Below, one piece after another: positions 9,545 through 18,167 of a stretch of 64,000 nt of DNA (its first letter is position 1; the number at the start of each line of letters is the position of its first letter). The DNA comes from CAZCAC01 sp964496575 (GTDB lineage: Bacteria > Planctomycetota > UBA1135 > GCA-002686595), in assembly GCA_964496575.1 (NCBI GenBank), contig CAZCAC010000001.1, forward strand, positions 124,001-188,000. The letters are read 5' to 3'. The translations under genes were made by a program, and so were the position numbers. The notes below the pieces were generated by a model. That model did not search any database and had not been told where the DNA came from. It saw only the letters and a program-made list of their open reading frames with translations.

Positions 9545-12309
9545 TGGGATTCCAGCGCCCCGAGCTGCTGCTACTCCTGCTCCCCGCCGCGTGGCTCTGG
9601 TGGTGGGCGCGGAATCGCGAGCCGGGCACGCTGGTGGTGCGCGCGGTCGTCGCGCTGCTCCTGGTGGCGGCGCTCGCCGGACCGTACCTCTCGATCTCCT
9701 CCCCCGGCCGCGACCTGGTGGTGGTCGTGGACCGCTCGCGCTCGATGCCGGACGAGGCGGCCGAGTCGATCATCGAGCTGCTGCGCCTCGCCGAGGACCA
9801 GCGCGAGGTCGGGGACCGCGTCGCCCTGGTCACCTTCGGCGCCCGCGCGGCGATCGAGCGACCCCCGTCGGAGGAGGCGCGCTTCGACGACTTCGCGCGG
9901 ACGATCGATCCCGACGGCTCGGACCTGGCCGGGGCCCTGAACAGCGCGCTGGAGCTGATCCCCGAGTTCCGCTCCGGCTCTGTTCTGCTGCTCTCCGACG
10001 GCGAGGTGCGCGGCCGCGACCCGCTGCCCACCGCCCGCCGCGCGTTCGGCCGCGAGGTGCACATCGACGTGCGCCCCTACCGGCGGCCGGAGCGGAGCGA
10101 CCTGGCGGTGGAGCGGATCGAGCTGCCGGAAGCGGCGGCGAGCGGCGAGCCGTTCCAGTTCAGCGCGTGGGTGCGCTCCGACCGCCGCCTCTCCGCGCCC
10201 TTCGAGCTGGAGCGCGGCGGCGAGGTGATCGCCAGCGGGACGCGGGAGTTCGGCGAGGGGATGAACCGCCTCGTCTTCCGCGACCGGGTCGAGGCGCCGG
10301 GGATCGCGCGCTACACGCTGTACGTCCAGGGCGTCGAGGATCGTATCCAGGAGAACAACGCGGCGGACGCGGCGATGCGGATCGACGGGCCGCGCGCGAT
10401 CCTGGTGGTCAATCACGACGGCCTCGAGGACACGCTGGTTCGCGCGCTGCGCCTCTCGGGGCTCTCCGTCGACTGCGCGGCGCCGGAGGCCGCGCCCCTC
10501 GATCGCCTGGGGCTGGAGGCGTACCGCGCGGTGATCCTGGAAAACGTCGCCGCGGAGCGGGTCGGCACGCGGATGGTCGACCTGCGCCGCTTCGTGCTCG
10601 AGCGGGCCGGGGGACTCCTGATCACCGGCGGGCAGGCGAGCTTTGGCATCGGCGGCTACCATCTCTCCCCCATCGACGAGGTCCTGCCGGTCTCGATGGA
10701 GCTGCGCAAGGAGCAGCGCAAGCAGGGGATGGCGCTGGCGATCGCGATGGACCGCTCCGGTTCGATGGGCGCGACCGTCTCCGGCGGCGAGACGAAGATG
10801 GACCTGGCCAACTCCGGCGCGGCAGCCGCGATCGATCTGCTGACCGACATCGACGCGGTGAGCGTGATCGCGGTCGACACCGCCCCGGACGTCGTACAGG
10901 AGATGACGCCGGTCGAGGACCGGGGCGCGCTGACGGATCGCGTGCTGCGGATCGCGCCGGGGGGCGGCGGCATCTACGTGCTCACCGCGCTGCAGGCCGC
11001 CGTGCTGGAGCTCCAGGACGCGCCCCAGCTGACCAAGCACATCACGCTGTTCGCCGACGCGGCGGATGCGGAGGAGCAGCAGGGTTGCCACCAGCTGGTG
11101 GGCGAGCTGGTCGACGCGGGGGTGACCCTGTCGGTGATCGCGCTGGGCACGACGTCCGATCCCGACGCCCGCTTCCTGGAGGAGCTCGCGAGGATCGGCG
11201 AGGGGGAGATCTACTTCACCACGGACGCGGACGACCTGCCGCGCCTCTTCGCGCACGACACGCTGACCACCTCTCGCTCGACCTTCGTCGATCAGCCGGT
11301 CCCCGTGTCGTTGCTCCCCGACCTCGTCGGCCTGGGCGAGATCCCGGTCGAGGGCTTCCCGACGATCGGCGGCTACAACGTCACCTACCTGCGCGAGGGG
11401 GCCGTCGCCGGGGCGATCACGAGCGACGAGTCGCGGGCGCCGGTGTTCGCTTTCGGGTATCAGGGGCTCGGGCGCGCGGCCGCGTACACCGGCCAGATCG
11501 GCGGCAGCTTTGGCACCGGCGTCGTTTCCTGGGACGGGTTCAGTCCGTTCTTCGTCACCGTCGCGCGCTGGCTGCTCGGACAGGAGGCGCCCGAGGCGGT
11601 CTTCGGCAGCGTCTACCGCGAGGGGCGCGATGCGGTGATCGAGGTGGAGATCGATCCCGCCGCGGAGATCGCCGCGGACCTCTCCGAGCTGGAGGCGATC
11701 CTCGGGCTGGCGGATGGGACGGTCCTGCACCGTTACTTCGAGCGAGTCTCGGAGCGTCTCTTCGAGGCGCGCTTCGACCTGCGGCAGGAGGGGATCGCCT
11801 TGCCGACGGTGAAGATCGACGAGCGCCGGAGCCTGCCCCTGGCGCCGGTGTCGCTCCCCTACTCGCCGGAGTACGAGATCATCCTCGATCCCGACCGCGG
11901 GGAGAAGCTGATGCGGGCGCTGGCGCAGGAGTCGGGAGGCGAGGTGACGCCGGCGGCGACGCGCCTCTTCCGCGGGGAGCGGGGCAGCCAGGCGTGGCGG
12001 TCGGTGACGCGAGAGGTGCTCCTGGCGGCGCTCCTCCTCTTGCTGGTGGAGATCGCGTTCCGGCGGCTGGGCTTGTGGCGCGGGTTCGCGTCGTGGCGCG
12101 AGGAGCGGCGGGAGAGGCGCGGGGAAGCGGTTGACGAAGAGGCTCAGGCCAAGGCGAAGGCGCTGCACGACGCCCCACCGGAGCCGGGCAAGGGTGACGG
12201 GACCGAGACGCCGGCCGCGGAGAAGAAGGCCCCGGTGCGCGGAGCCTCGGACCTGGGCGCGGCGCTGAAGAAGGCGCGCTCGGCGGCGAGGCGGGAGCTG
12301 GATCGGTAG
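9544..12309 (+). CDS. Double-vWA membrane protein with glutamine-amidotransferase-like domain
   Basis: 921 aa from ATG 9544, which shares its first base with the preceding TGA. Two N-terminal membrane segments (about 8-22 and 32-48), then vWA domain 1 with DRSRS at 63-67. A region at about 280-400 contains ILVVNHDG and GGLLITGGQASFGIGGY, resembling the class I glutamine-amidotransferase-like fold common in this family but without an obvious catalytic Cys triad. vWA domain 2 has DRSGS at 403-407. A membrane helix near 820-838 is followed by a charged, Lys/Ala-rich cytoplasmic tail. Probably acts with the BatA-like protein encoded just upstream; the substrate is not evident. Confidence 0.87.
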   Translation: MGFQRPELLLLLLPAAWLWWWARNREPGTLVVRAVVALLLVAALAGPYLSISSPGRDLVVVVDRSRSMPDEAAESIIELLRLAEDQREVGDRVALVTFGARAAIERPPSEEARFDDFARTIDPDGSDLAGALNSALELIPEFRSGSVLLLSDGEVRGRDPLPTARRAFGREVHIDVRPYRRPERSDLAVERIELPEAAASGEPFQFSAWVRSDRRLSAPFELERGGEVIASGTREFGEGMNRLVFRDRVEAPGIARYTLYVQGVEDRIQENNAADAAMRIDGPRAILVVNHDGLEDTLVRALRLSGLSVDCAAPEAAPLDRLGLEAYRAVILENVAAERVGTRMVDLRRFVLERAGGLLITGGQASFGIGGYHLSPIDEVLPVSMELRKEQRKQGMALAIAMDRSGSMGATVSGGETKMDLANSGAAAAIDLLTDIDAVSVIAVDTAPDVVQEMTPVEDRGALTDRVLRIAPGGGGIYVLTALQAAVLELQDAPQLTKHITLFADAADAEEQQGCHQLVGELVDAGVTLSVIALGTTSDPDARFLEELARIGEGEIYFTTDADDLPRLFAHDTLTTSRSTFVDQPVPVSLLPDLVGLGEIPVEGFPTIGGYNVTYLREGAVAGAITSDESRAPVFAFGYQGLGRAAAYTGQIGGSFGTGVVSWDGFSPFFVTVARWLLGQEAPEAVFGSVYREGRDAVIEVEIDPAAEIAADLSELEAILGLADGTVLHRYFERVSERLFEARFDLRQEGIALPTVKIDERRSLPLAPVSLPYSPEYEIILDPDRGEKLMRALAQESGGEVTPAATRLFRGERGSQAWRSVTREVLLAALLLLLVEIAFRRLGLWRGFASWREERRERRGEAVDEEAQAKAKALHDAPPEPGKGDGTETPAAEKKAPVRGASDLGAALKKARSAARRELDR

Positions 12310-12346
12310 TGGTACGGTGGCGCACACCGTGTCCACGCCCTGCCAT

Positions 12347-12724
12347 TCAGCGGCGCGGCTCGGCGCCGTCCGCTGAAGTGGAGTCCCGGCCTGTTTCAGC
12401 GTGGATCTGAATCACGTGCTTCGGCAGGAACACCACCTTCATGCCGGCCTTCATCTCGTCGGTGCAGTACGGGTCGTTGTCCAGGATTCCCAGGTAGTGC
12501 GACTCCTGTCGCCCCTGCACGATCACCCACATACGCTCCACGGCACACCCGGATTCTCCATCGTCCGACGCGACGTGGATGCGAAAGACCAGCTTGACGA
12601 TGTCGCCAGGCTCGAGAGAAGTCCGCTCATCGAGGCTCGGCAAGTGGAAGGTGTCCGGTGCGGCTTCGTGCATCGCCTCACCGTCGTCCAGCTCGTATCC
12701 GTCGTCATCCCAGGTGGCGAGCAT
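12347..12724 (-). CDS. Small DUF2314/DUF2185-like protein
   Basis: 125 aa. The C-terminal half, with ERMWVIVQGRQESHYLGIL, then NDPYCTDEMKAGMKV and PKHVIQI, resembles the DUF2314/DUF2185 pattern (a Trp-containing strand, a G-x-L-x-NDP turn, then a Gly-rich turn and PxHVIxI). Proteins of this group are often found near secreted or toxin-related genes, but the function is unknown. The gene stands alone between convergent neighbours and has a block of short tandem repeats immediately upstream. Family assignment is from memory of the motif only. Confidence 0.6.
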   Translation of the reverse strand: MLATWDDDGYELDDGEAMHEAAPDTFHLPSLDERTSLEPGDIVKLVFRIHVASDDGESGCAVERMWVIVQGRQESHYLGILDNDPYCTDEMKAGMKVVFLPKHVIQIHAETGRDSTSADGAEPRR

Positions 12725-12738
12725 TCTCGTCCTGATGC

Positions 12739-12842
12739 GGTGATACGGTGATACGGCGGTGATACGGAACCCGGTGATACGGAACCAGGTTCGTCGCTCT
12801 TTGGGTGATACAGGGTGATACGGAACCAGGTTCGTCGCTCTT
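12739..12842. repeat. Short tandem repeat cluster (GGTGATACGG units)
   Basis: Six copies of GGTGATAC(G/A)GG-like units in about 104 bp. The last part contains a 29-bp unit, starting GGTGATACGGAACCAGG and ending CGTCGCTCTT, repeated exactly at 12773-12801 and 12814-12842. The block lies just upstream of the DUF2314-like gene and downstream of the VOC gene. Unit spacing is irregular (8, 11, 15, 30 and 11 bp), unlike a CRISPR. Confidence 0.85.
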
Positions 12843-12866
12843 GGTTGGGCTTCACCACTCGTCCGC

Positions 12867-13226
12867 TCAATCGTGCTGGTGCAAGACGATCGAGTTCCCT
12901 TCGGAATCCAGACACACGACCATTCGGCACGCGGGCCCTCGAATCAGGTCACTCTTGAACGTAACGGACTTCTGCCGGAGATCCGTGATGAGCTCCTCGA
13001 GGTCTTCTACTTCCAGCGCGATCGTACCGCCACCGGTACCGGGCTCTTCATCGCTCGCGTTGGTCAGGGCGAGGCATCCGCCTCCCGGCAGGTCATACTC
13101 GATCCAGTGCATTTCCCCCTGACTGCCGGCCATGCCGACCGAGAGTCCAAGCGTATCCTCGTAGAACCGGCGGGCGCGTGTGACGTCCCGGACGGGGTAC
13201 ATGGTGAATGCGACCTTCTTGATCAT
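12867..13226 (-). CDS. VOC-family (glyoxalase-like) protein
   Basis: 119 aa from ATG 13226. The long upstream frame is Arg-rich and non-conserved, so it was dropped. It begins KKVAFTMYPVRDVTRARRFY followed by EDTLGL, the classic start of a vicinal-oxygen-chelate subunit, and ends with VCLDSEGNSIVLHQHD, including the conserved D-P/S-E-G-N turn. A single betaalphabetabetabeta pair suggests a dimer. Metal ligands are partial (His in MHWIEY, Glu in IALEVED), so it could be a dioxygenase/glyoxalase-like enzyme or an antibiotic-binding protein. No functional partner is adjacent. Confidence 0.88.
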   Translation of the reverse strand: MIKKVAFTMYPVRDVTRARRFYEDTLGLSVGMAGSQGEMHWIEYDLPGGGCLALTNASDEEPGTGGGTIALEVEDLEELITDLRQKSVTFKSDLIRGPACRMVVCLDSEGNSIVLHQHD

Positions 13227-13536
13227 GAGTGAGTCCCTCAGCTTGGCCAGGTCGAGTTTCGTCCGTCCAACTCGGTTTTCGACGGCCCCTCGCCAATGAC
13301 GGACGAGCCCAGTCGGCTGGCCTACGTGGCGAGGAGCCATGAGGATACGGTGCCAGGACAGAATCGCCACCAGGTGACGGGGTCTGTTCTGGCACCGACG
13401 GACGCGAATCGTACCTGCCCCTGACGTATTGACCGGACCCGTTTCGGAAGGCACGGGTAGAATGAGCTGAGCCAGTACTCCACGACGAGCGACCCTGTCG
13501 GTCCGGGTTCCCCAACCTCGAAGGAGCGATTCTCGC
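13227..13536. other. 310-bp divergent intergenic region with a hairpin
   Basis: Lies between the VOC gene (minus) and a secreted-protein gene (plus) and must hold both promoters. No confident -35/-10 pair is visible. The only structure I see is the 14-bp inverted repeat at 13349-13396, listed separately. Confidence 0.5.
13349..13396. repeat. Inverted repeat, 14-bp arms
   Basis: GGTGCCAGGACAGA at 13349-13362 pairs with TCTGTTCTGGCACC at 13383-13396, with one G-T position and a 20-nt loop. It is too far from the neighbouring genes' ends to be a terminator and resembles a REP-type hairpin. Confidence 0.6.
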
Positions 13537-15414
13537 ATGCTTCACAACACAACGACTCTTCGGCGCGTCCTCATCCCGACCTTTCTCGCCCTCCTCGCCG
13601 CCGCGAATGCGCAGGCTCAGGACATCGAGGTGCTCTACACCAAGATCGACGCCAGCCCGACCTCGGACATTCCGGGGACGCTGGATCTCAACGGTCAGCC
13701 GGCCCCCTCGAAGTGGCGCGCGATCGAGGACTTCACCGTCAGCCACGACGGCACCCGCTGGGTGCTGAAGGGACGTACGCGGCTCGGGAGTGACATGGAG
13801 ACGATCCTCATCCTCGGCGACGACACGGGGACGGGCGCGGCCATCAACATGGCCCAGGAAGGGCAGCCGGTGCCCGGCGACGCTCCCGGCATCCTGTGGG
13901 ACTTCTTCGACTCCGGCAGCCCGGCTTCCTTCGACTCGTCGAACAACATCGGGCTCAGCGCCCGCTCGAAGGGCGGCGCCACCGGCACGCGCGAGCGGAT
14001 CATGAAGCGCGACACCGCCGGCAACTGGACGATCGTGCTGCGCGAAGGCGATCCGCTCTTCGGCCTGACCGACACGCCGCCGAGCAGCGCGGGGGACGAG
14101 GCGCTCGGCAACTCGGTCTCGGGGGTCCACCTGCTCGACGACGGGCGCGTCGGCTACATCGTGACGCCGATCCAGAACTGCTCGTCCTTCAACTACCCGG
14201 CCTTCCTCCACGACGATCAGGGCTTCCTGCAGACCGGTGCCTCGATGCTGGTGGGCGGCGAGACGTGGGACGGCATGGACCTCGGCGACTCGGGCGGCAC
14301 TCCCGACGGGGCCTGGTTCTACACCCAGGGCGACACCGAGAACAGCGACACCTCGATCGACGACGTGTTCACCGTGAACAACACCATCATGCTGCAGGAG
14401 GGCTCGCCGATCGTCGGCGGCGCGGGCCCGATCTACGCCGACGCGTTCCAGAGCATGATGGCCGCCAGCGGCGACTGGGCGGTGCGCGGCGACGATCCGA
14501 ACAACGACGACTGGGCCATGGTGAGCGGGATGATGGTCGCCCGGACGGCTGACTACGTCGAGGTGGGAGGCACCGAGCTCTGGGGGGACTCGTTCTCCTC
14601 GATCGCCTGCAACTCGGTCGGCGACTGGGCGCTGGTCGGCAAGACCGACGAGGCGGACAACAGCAAGGACCACGTGCTGGTGGTCAACGGAACCGTGACC
14701 GTGCGCGAGGGCGACCCGGTCGACCTCGACGGCAACGGGCTCTTCGACGACGGCGCCTACATCGGCGACGGCAGCCCGGACTCCTCGGCCTTCGCCGCCA
14801 ACGACCTCGCCATCACCGACAGCGGGATGGTCTACTTCATCGCCGCCCTGAACGACGGGGCCGGTAACGACCTCAACGACGCCGGCTTCGGCGGCCCGGA
14901 TGCGTTCCTGCGCATGCAGCTCGATTTCACTCACCAGTACCCCTTCTGCTTCGGCAACCTCGGCAGCGGGACCCCCTGCCCCTGCGGCAACGACAACGAC
15001 GGAAGCGTTCCCGGATCGGGCTGCGCGAACGGGGTCTTCGCCTCGGGCGCACGGCTCTCCGTCAGCGGCACGGCCAGCCTCACCGCCGACACGCTGGTTC
15101 TCGCCGCCACCGGCCTCGAGCCGAGCAACAGCGGCCTCTACTTCCAGGCCAACAACGATCTCTCGCCCGGAAACCTCTGGGGCGACGGTCTGCAGTGCGC
15201 CGGCGGCCAGCTGAAGCGTCTCGGCGTTCGCTTCTCCGACACGGCCGGGTACTCCGACACCTCCGGCTACCCGCAGCCGATCTCGGTGAAGGCCGGGAAC
15301 ATCAACGCCGGTGACACCAAGTACTACCAGTGCTGGTACCGCAACCCGACCAGCTCGCCCTGCGGCAGCGACTTCAACGCCTCCAACGGTTTCGCGGTGA
15401 CCTGGGCTCCCTGA
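13537..15414 (+). CDS. Secreted protein with planctomycete-type Cys-rich C-terminal module
   Basis: 625 aa. Signal peptide MLHNTTTLRRVLIPTFLALL followed by AAANAQAQ, with likely cleavage after AQAQ. The body is a beta-rich repeat region in which phrases such as LREGDP, QEGSPI and REGDPV recur about every 60-90 residues, suggesting a propeller-like or tandem-repeat fold. The last 160 residues start with FCFGNLGSGTPCPCGN and continue with GCANG, GARLSVSG, and GDGLQCAGG; I recognise this Cys-rich module from many secreted planctomycete proteins of unknown function. The product is exported, with no enzymatic motif seen. The downstream neighbour is another large secreted protein. Confidence 0.85.
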   Translation: MLHNTTTLRRVLIPTFLALLAAANAQAQDIEVLYTKIDASPTSDIPGTLDLNGQPAPSKWRAIEDFTVSHDGTRWVLKGRTRLGSDMETILILGDDTGTGAAINMAQEGQPVPGDAPGILWDFFDSGSPASFDSSNNIGLSARSKGGATGTRERIMKRDTAGNWTIVLREGDPLFGLTDTPPSSAGDEALGNSVSGVHLLDDGRVGYIVTPIQNCSSFNYPAFLHDDQGFLQTGASMLVGGETWDGMDLGDSGGTPDGAWFYTQGDTENSDTSIDDVFTVNNTIMLQEGSPIVGGAGPIYADAFQSMMAASGDWAVRGDDPNNDDWAMVSGMMVARTADYVEVGGTELWGDSFSSIACNSVGDWALVGKTDEADNSKDHVLVVNGTVTVREGDPVDLDGNGLFDDGAYIGDGSPDSSAFAANDLAITDSGMVYFIAALNDGAGNDLNDAGFGGPDAFLRMQLDFTHQYPFCFGNLGSGTPCPCGNDNDGSVPGSGCANGVFASGARLSVSGTASLTADTLVLAATGLEPSNSGLYFQANNDLSPGNLWGDGLQCAGGQLKRLGVRFSDTAGYSDTSGYPQPISVKAGNINAGDTKYYQCWYRNPTSSPCGSDFNASNGFAVTWAP

Positions 15415-15665
15415 CTCGGTTCAGGGAATCCACGATCCTGTCGCGAGCCCACCCAACGATAGGCAGAGCACGAATCGATGATCTGATTGACTATCAGGTC
15501 ATGGGGACTAGTTTCTCCATTCTTCTGCTCGACGATCCCTCGCCGGGTCTTCCTTGACTTACCGGGGGCCGCGGACGAATCTGATGGGGACGAGCGCGAG
15601 ACTAGCCCGAGCTCCGCTCGATTCACGAGCGGACATTCCGCGCTCGACCTCGGAGGATGGACATC

Positions 15666-18167
15666 ATGAGAGTAGCGATACTCAGCATCGTCGGCGTCCT
15701 GGGATCCCTTTCATTCATCGGCCGCGTCGACGCGCAATGCACCGCCGACGTGGATTGTCCCAACGGAGGGACGCTTCACGAAGCGCGCTTCAGCGATGAT
15801 TACGGGCCGATGCCGGCTCCGTGGGGTCCGCCACCCCCTCAGCTCGCTGTCGATCAGTTCGACCCGACGATCTACGCGACCCTGCACGGCGTCGCCGTCG
15901 ATGCGATCGAGCTCGTGGCCGTCGAGATCGAGATGACGGGCGCCGCGTCGGGAGCGGTTCGATTCGACAACGGCAACGTCATCCCCTGTCACGTCGACTG
16001 GTCGTACGAAATCGCTCTGGGAGTGGAAGCCAATGCGAGCGTTGGCACCGAGGAGTTCGAGGTGAGTATCGTGGAGGCGGACAGCGTCGATCTGCCCGCG
16101 GGAGACGGGAACATGCCTCCTCCCTGGGACTACGAGTACTTCTTCGACGGCCACGAGGAGAGTGATTGCGTCATTCAGACCCAGGGACTCGAGCCCTGGA
16201 TCGGAACCGGGCAGATCGTCTGGAATACCCTCTCGGCCGCGCCGGACCAAACGAGCGGCAACTGCGGCTCGATCCTCAAGTCCTTCAGCAACCTCTCGAC
16301 GCTGGGTCTGCAGGTCGACTACGTCTACTGCGTCGGAGACGACCCGGATCCGCCGGTATGCGACGCCGGGGCGTCACAGACCGTCGAGTGCCTGGGAGCG
16401 CTCACCGTCGTCCACCTCGACGGGACGGGCTCCTACGATCCCGGAGGAGGGCCGCTGGACTTCCTCTGGAGCGTGGACTGTGCGGAGGGTTACTTCGACG
16501 ACCCGACCAGCCCCACGCCGATCCTGTACCTGGACGCCACCATCGAGGGCTGCGATTTCGATTGCCTCGTCACCCTCGAGGTCACGAACGTGGACGAGCT
16601 GAGCTCGCAGTGCGAAGCGATGATCTCGATTCGCGACACGATGGCCCCGGAGATCGAGTGCCCGGACCGCGCGGAAGTCGAGTGCGGGTGGACCGATCCC
16701 TCGTTCACGGGCTATCCGGTGGTCTTCGATCATTGCGACCTCTATCCGGTCGTCACCTACGAGGATGAGATCTTCTTCGAGGACGACTGCCCGGCGAACC
16801 GCTTCCTCTACCTGCTGGTCCGCCGCTGGCGAGTGGTCGACGAGTGCGGCAACAGCGCCGAATGCACTCAGCCGATCTCGGTCACCAAGCGGATCCTCGA
16901 GATCGACGCGATTCCCGGGATCTGCCCGAATCCGTTCCAGATCGACGAGGAGTGCGATCCCGGTGACGAGGATGTCTGCGCGTCGGGTGGCAAGCCGACC
17001 GTCCTGACCATGCGCTACACCGGCGAGGATTGCAGCGCGAGCCAGACCACTCAGGACGCGGGTCAGTGGGGCTGCTCCGGCGATCCGGCCGACGAGTCGC
17101 TGGTGCGGATCGTGGCCACTAACAAGATCAATGGCGCCAACATCTACACGTGGTTCGACGGGGTGGTCGCACTCGGCGAGACCTATTCGATCGACGCCGC
17201 GAACGGTGGCAAGAGCTGGCTGCAGGCCAACGTCCACATCCGGATCTACGACCTGGGCGATCAGCTCCTGCAGCACAGCTGGTTCCACTCCTCGTGCTCC
17301 CAGCCCCTGGCGGTGGGTGATCAGTTCGGTGCCAACCTGATCGAGGGCTTCGTCGACACCACCGGTGGATCCGGCGGCGGCGGTACCGGCGGCGGCGGAA
17401 CCGAGCCGCAGGATCTGGTCGTCTCGCTGGCGGGCTCGATCGACTTCGACGTCACCTCGGTCGATCTGAACAGCGTCGAGCTGTGGACCCCGCTGTGCCG
17501 AACCGGCGGCCTGAAGCCGATCTTCTCGACGCTCGAGGATGTCACGGCCCCCTACACCGGGCTGCTCTGCGGGCCTTGCGGGGACCAGGCTCCGGACGGC
17601 TGGCTGGATCTCTCCTTCACCTTCGACTGGCAGCAGGTGATCGATTCCCTCGGCCTCGCGGGCCTCGAGGAGGGAGACACGGTGAGGATCGCCTTGACCG
17701 GGCTCCTGACCGACGAGTGCCCCTTCATCGCGATGGACTGCTTGTACGTCGATACTTGCGAGCCGGGTGAACCCGGTGCGGACATCTGCGAGGACGAGGG
17801 ACCGCCGCGCATCCTCACCGTCCAGTACACCGGTGAGGGCTGCTCGGCGACCAGCCACCAGCAGGATCCGGGTCAGGTTCGGTGCATCGGCGATCCGGGA
17901 CTCGCTCCCCTCGTCCGGGTGGTCGCCGCCATGGAGGTCGGCGGAGGATGGGTCTGGTTCGACGGAATGGTTGCTCTGGGCGAGACCTTCGACATCGACG
18001 CCGCGAACGGTGGACAGGCGAACCTCAAGTCCAAGATCCTGATCGAGCTGTTCGATCCGACGGGAGTGCCGCTACAGACGGTCGGGTTCCACACCTCCTG
18101 CTCGCAGCCACTCAACGTCGGCAACCAGTTCGGCTCGATCTTGATCACCGACTTCGTCAACGACTGA
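15666..18167 (+). CDS. Large secreted protein with PKD/HYR-like and duplicated Cys-containing domains
   Basis: 833 aa from ATG 15666, chosen because CGGAGG sits 9 nt upstream; the earlier ATG 15657 is too close to it. The signal peptide ends at VDAQ. Regions: a beta-rich N-terminal domain; a PKD-like part (VVHLDGTGSYDPGGGPLDFL); an HYR-like part (APEIECPDRAEVECG, RRWRVVDECGN); then a roughly 125-residue module near 440 and a near copy at the C-terminus. Both modules share YTGE-C-SA, QDxGQ, GD, WFDG-VALGE, IDAANGG and SCSQPL-VG-QFG. A Gly/Thr-rich linker near 575 separates them. This duplicated module resembles DUF7467. No catalytic motif; probably an extracellular or surface structural protein. 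Confidence 0.83.
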   Translation: MRVAILSIVGVLGSLSFIGRVDAQCTADVDCPNGGTLHEARFSDDYGPMPAPWGPPPPQLAVDQFDPTIYATLHGVAVDAIELVAVEIEMTGAASGAVRFDNGNVIPCHVDWSYEIALGVEANASVGTEEFEVSIVEADSVDLPAGDGNMPPPWDYEYFFDGHEESDCVIQTQGLEPWIGTGQIVWNTLSAAPDQTSGNCGSILKSFSNLSTLGLQVDYVYCVGDDPDPPVCDAGASQTVECLGALTVVHLDGTGSYDPGGGPLDFLWSVDCAEGYFDDPTSPTPILYLDATIEGCDFDCLVTLEVTNVDELSSQCEAMISIRDTMAPEIECPDRAEVECGWTDPSFTGYPVVFDHCDLYPVVTYEDEIFFEDDCPANRFLYLLVRRWRVVDECGNSAECTQPISVTKRILEIDAIPGICPNPFQIDEECDPGDEDVCASGGKPTVLTMRYTGEDCSASQTTQDAGQWGCSGDPADESLVRIVATNKINGANIYTWFDGVVALGETYSIDAANGGKSWLQANVHIRIYDLGDQLLQHSWFHSSCSQPLAVGDQFGANLIEGFVDTTGGSGGGGTGGGGTEPQDLVVSLAGSIDFDVTSVDLNSVELWTPLCRTGGLKPIFSTLEDVTAPYTGLLCGPCGDQAPDGWLDLSFTFDWQQVIDSLGLAGLEEGDTVRIALTGLLTDECPFIAMDCLYVDTCEPGEPGADICEDEGPPRILTVQYTGEGCSATSHQQDPGQVRCIGDPGLAPLVRVVAAMEVGGGWVWFDGMVALGETFDIDAANGGQANLKSKILIELFDPTGVPLQTVGFHTSCSQPLNVGNQFGSILITDFVND

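Noticed and set aside
9571..12336. Minus-strand open frame of 921 codons
   Set aside because: Antisense of the double-vWA gene; His/Arg-rich composition without motifs, a product of high GC third positions.
12739..12842. Possible CRISPR array
   Set aside because: Units are about 10 bp with variable short spacing and there are no cas genes in the window.
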